DNA from: JADJWR01 sp964509545
GTDB taxonomy: Bacteria; Pseudomonadota; Gammaproteobacteria; Burkholderiales; Burkholderiaceae_F
Assembly: GCA_964509545.1 (NCBI GenBank)
Contig: CAZDXQ010000087.1
Coordinates: 1-7,272 of the forward strand
Reading direction: 5' to 3'
Length of the DNA stretch: 7,272 nt
Position numbers and translations under genes: made by a program. How positions within the stretch are numbered: the stretch's first letter is position 1; each line of letters opens with the position of its first letter. Below are positions 6,451 through 7,272 of the stretch, piece by piece. The notes beneath the pieces are model-generated. The model was not told where the DNA came from. It saw nothing but the letters and a program-made list of their open reading frames with translations, and ran no database searches.

Positions 6451-7013
6451 GCCGGGCTGCGGGAAAGGACAAATGCTGGCCGCAGCGGCTTTTCCGGGGG
6501 GCTGAAGGCCGCGCCGGCCGGCACAAAGGGGCGTTGGCGATACCGCGTGAGGCGCGCATCGCCCGCCGCGCGAAGCACTCGTATCGGACCGACGGCTTTT
6601 CTTACACCAGTCGTTCGAAGGTCAGCGCAAGCCCGAGCGGCCGTGGCCCGCCGCGAACACGCCGGCACGACACGTCAATCCTGGCGGGCAGGTCTGTCGC
6701 GCTGCACCAAGGCAATGGCCCAGGGTCGAGCTGTCCTCGGGCGAGAAGCTCGCGGTGAGCAACCGATCATGCGCTTCCATATTGAGCGGGAAGTCGAACT
6801 GAGCCTATCGTTTTGCATGCAGTGCGGGTAATCGATCAAGGCGGGCGCTATTCCAGCAATCTGGACCCGGTGCCGTCCGTTGGCGGTTTGCTGCTGCGAA
6901 AGGTGACCGATGGGTCCCGGCGACAAACGAGCAGGACAGGAGGTCGTTCGATTGCAACGCTGTCGTGACACGCCGGCGGGTTCGGTGTCCTTGCCTTCCG
7001 CCGGAGCGCGCAA
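6451..7013. other. About 560 bases without a convincing gene
   Basis: Between narL and the right-edge gene I find no recognisable protein, tRNA or array. Short open frames exist on both strands, but they are arginine-, serine- or proline-rich in the manner of wrong-frame high-GC translation and lack credible ribosome sites. One plus-strand frame, 6786-6968, contains GGRYSSN and VGGLLLRKVTDGS, faintly like the start of a transposase, but it is short and stops at 6966-6968. The stretch from about 6530 to 6960 looks less ordered in codon terms than the flanking genes, consistent with non-coding or decayed DNA. Confidence 0.5.
6478..6493 (+). terminator. Weak candidate terminator after narL
   Basis: About 28 bases after the narL stop, GCCG-CAG-CGGC can form a short GC hairpin with a G-U extension, followed directly by four T residues. 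GGAAAG (6462-6467) and CTTTTCC (6489-6495) could add an outer stem with one bulged base. The stem and T-run are short, so this is only a candidate, but it lies where transcription of narXL should end. Confidence 0.35.
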
Positions 7014-7272
7014 GTGCGGGCGGCGCTGATCGACGCGCTGGGTTTCGGCGTGCTGGAGGTTGACGACACCTGGCGCGTCGGTTATGCGAATCACATGTCA
7101 CGGGCGGTCTTTGCCGCCGCCGATGCGATCCGGCTCGTCGACGGACGGATCGAGTTCCGGCGTGGCCTCGAGCGCGAGCGCGCCGATCGCTGGTTGAAAC
7201 AAGCGCGCCTGACGAACGCGAACGATCCGCTGGCGCTGCCGCGCTCGACCGGGCGAGTTCCCTACGTTCTTT
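7014..7272 (+). CDS. Probable LuxR-type regulator, PAS-like region (cut by window edge, perhaps N-truncated)
   Basis: An open frame of 86 codons running off the right edge. Residues 3-35 (ALIDALGFGVLEVDD, then RVGYANHMSRAVF) resemble the PAS-like middle region of LuxR-family helix-turn-helix regulators of about 370 residues. The next part, about 38-85 (AIRLVDGRIEF, then DPLALPRSTGRVPYVL), continues that pattern. The DNA-binding domain would lie beyond the window. GTG at 7014 has GGAG at 7003-7006, 7 bases upstream, so it could be a real start. However, in the family I recall, an N-terminal domain normally precedes this region, and here the frame has a stop at 6966-6968. It may therefore be a short variant, a frameshifted gene or a remnant. 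Third codon positions are G/C-rich, which supports current or recent coding. No link to nitrate control is shown by the sequence. Confidence 0.6.
   Translation, partial: MRAALIDALGFGVLEVDDTWRVGYANHMSRAVFAAADAIRLVDGRIEFRRGLERERADRWLKQARLTNANDPLALPRSTGRVPYVL

Noticed and set aside
6786..6968. Transposase fragment
   Set aside because: The resemblance is limited to a few glycine- and leucine-rich words with no catalytic motif or terminal repeats, too little to annotate as a mobile element.
6675..7094. 139-residue minus-strand open frame
   Set aside because: No recognisable domain, wrong-frame composition, and it overlaps the start of the better supported PAS-like gene on the other strand.

Overview
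The window is high-GC DNA with strong G/C preference at third codon positions. It carries a complete respiratory-nitrate regulatory and transport locus, most likely from a denitrifying betaproteobacterium. The order narLX <-> narK1-narK2-(small ORF)-narG is the arrangement known from pseudomonads and denitrifying Rhodocyclales-type bacteria. The placement in Rhodocyclales is an inference from gene order and protein character and was not tested.

Layout. The minus strand, read from about 3667 down to 1, holds one apparent operon: narK1 (2381-3667), narK2 (619-2334), an unnamed 66-residue membrane protein (367-567), and the first 77 codons of narG, which runs off the left edge. The gaps are 46, 51 and 133 bases. 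On the plus strand, narX (3902-5794) and narL (5797-6450) diverge from narK1 and are separated from each other by 2 bases. The 234-base divergent region (3668-3901) holds a good FNR-type box placed for narK1, a near-perfect 7-2-7 NarL site in the middle, and a weaker FNR-like box suitably placed for narX. After narL come about 560 bases with no convincing gene. At the right edge begins a PAS-like region typical of LuxR-type regulators, cut off by the window end.

How the parts work together. NarX senses nitrate/nitrite at the periplasmic face and phosphorylates NarL. NarL, together with an FNR-family oxygen regulator, is expected to switch on the narK1 operon. NarK1 and NarK2 bring in nitrate and export nitrite, and NarG is the catalytic subunit of the cytoplasm-facing nitrate reductase.

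Most unusual points. NarK2 has an insert of about 100 residues between transmembrane helices 5 and 6, predicted to lie in the periplasm. It is built of four degenerate repeats of 21-24 residues, two of them visible as a 63-bp tandem duplication in the DNA. Other points are the unassigned 66-residue membrane protein inside the operon, a hairpin covering the narG ribosome binding site, and a possibly N-truncated LuxR-type gene at the right edge. No wholly new system is evident: the backbone is a known denitrification module with these local oddities.
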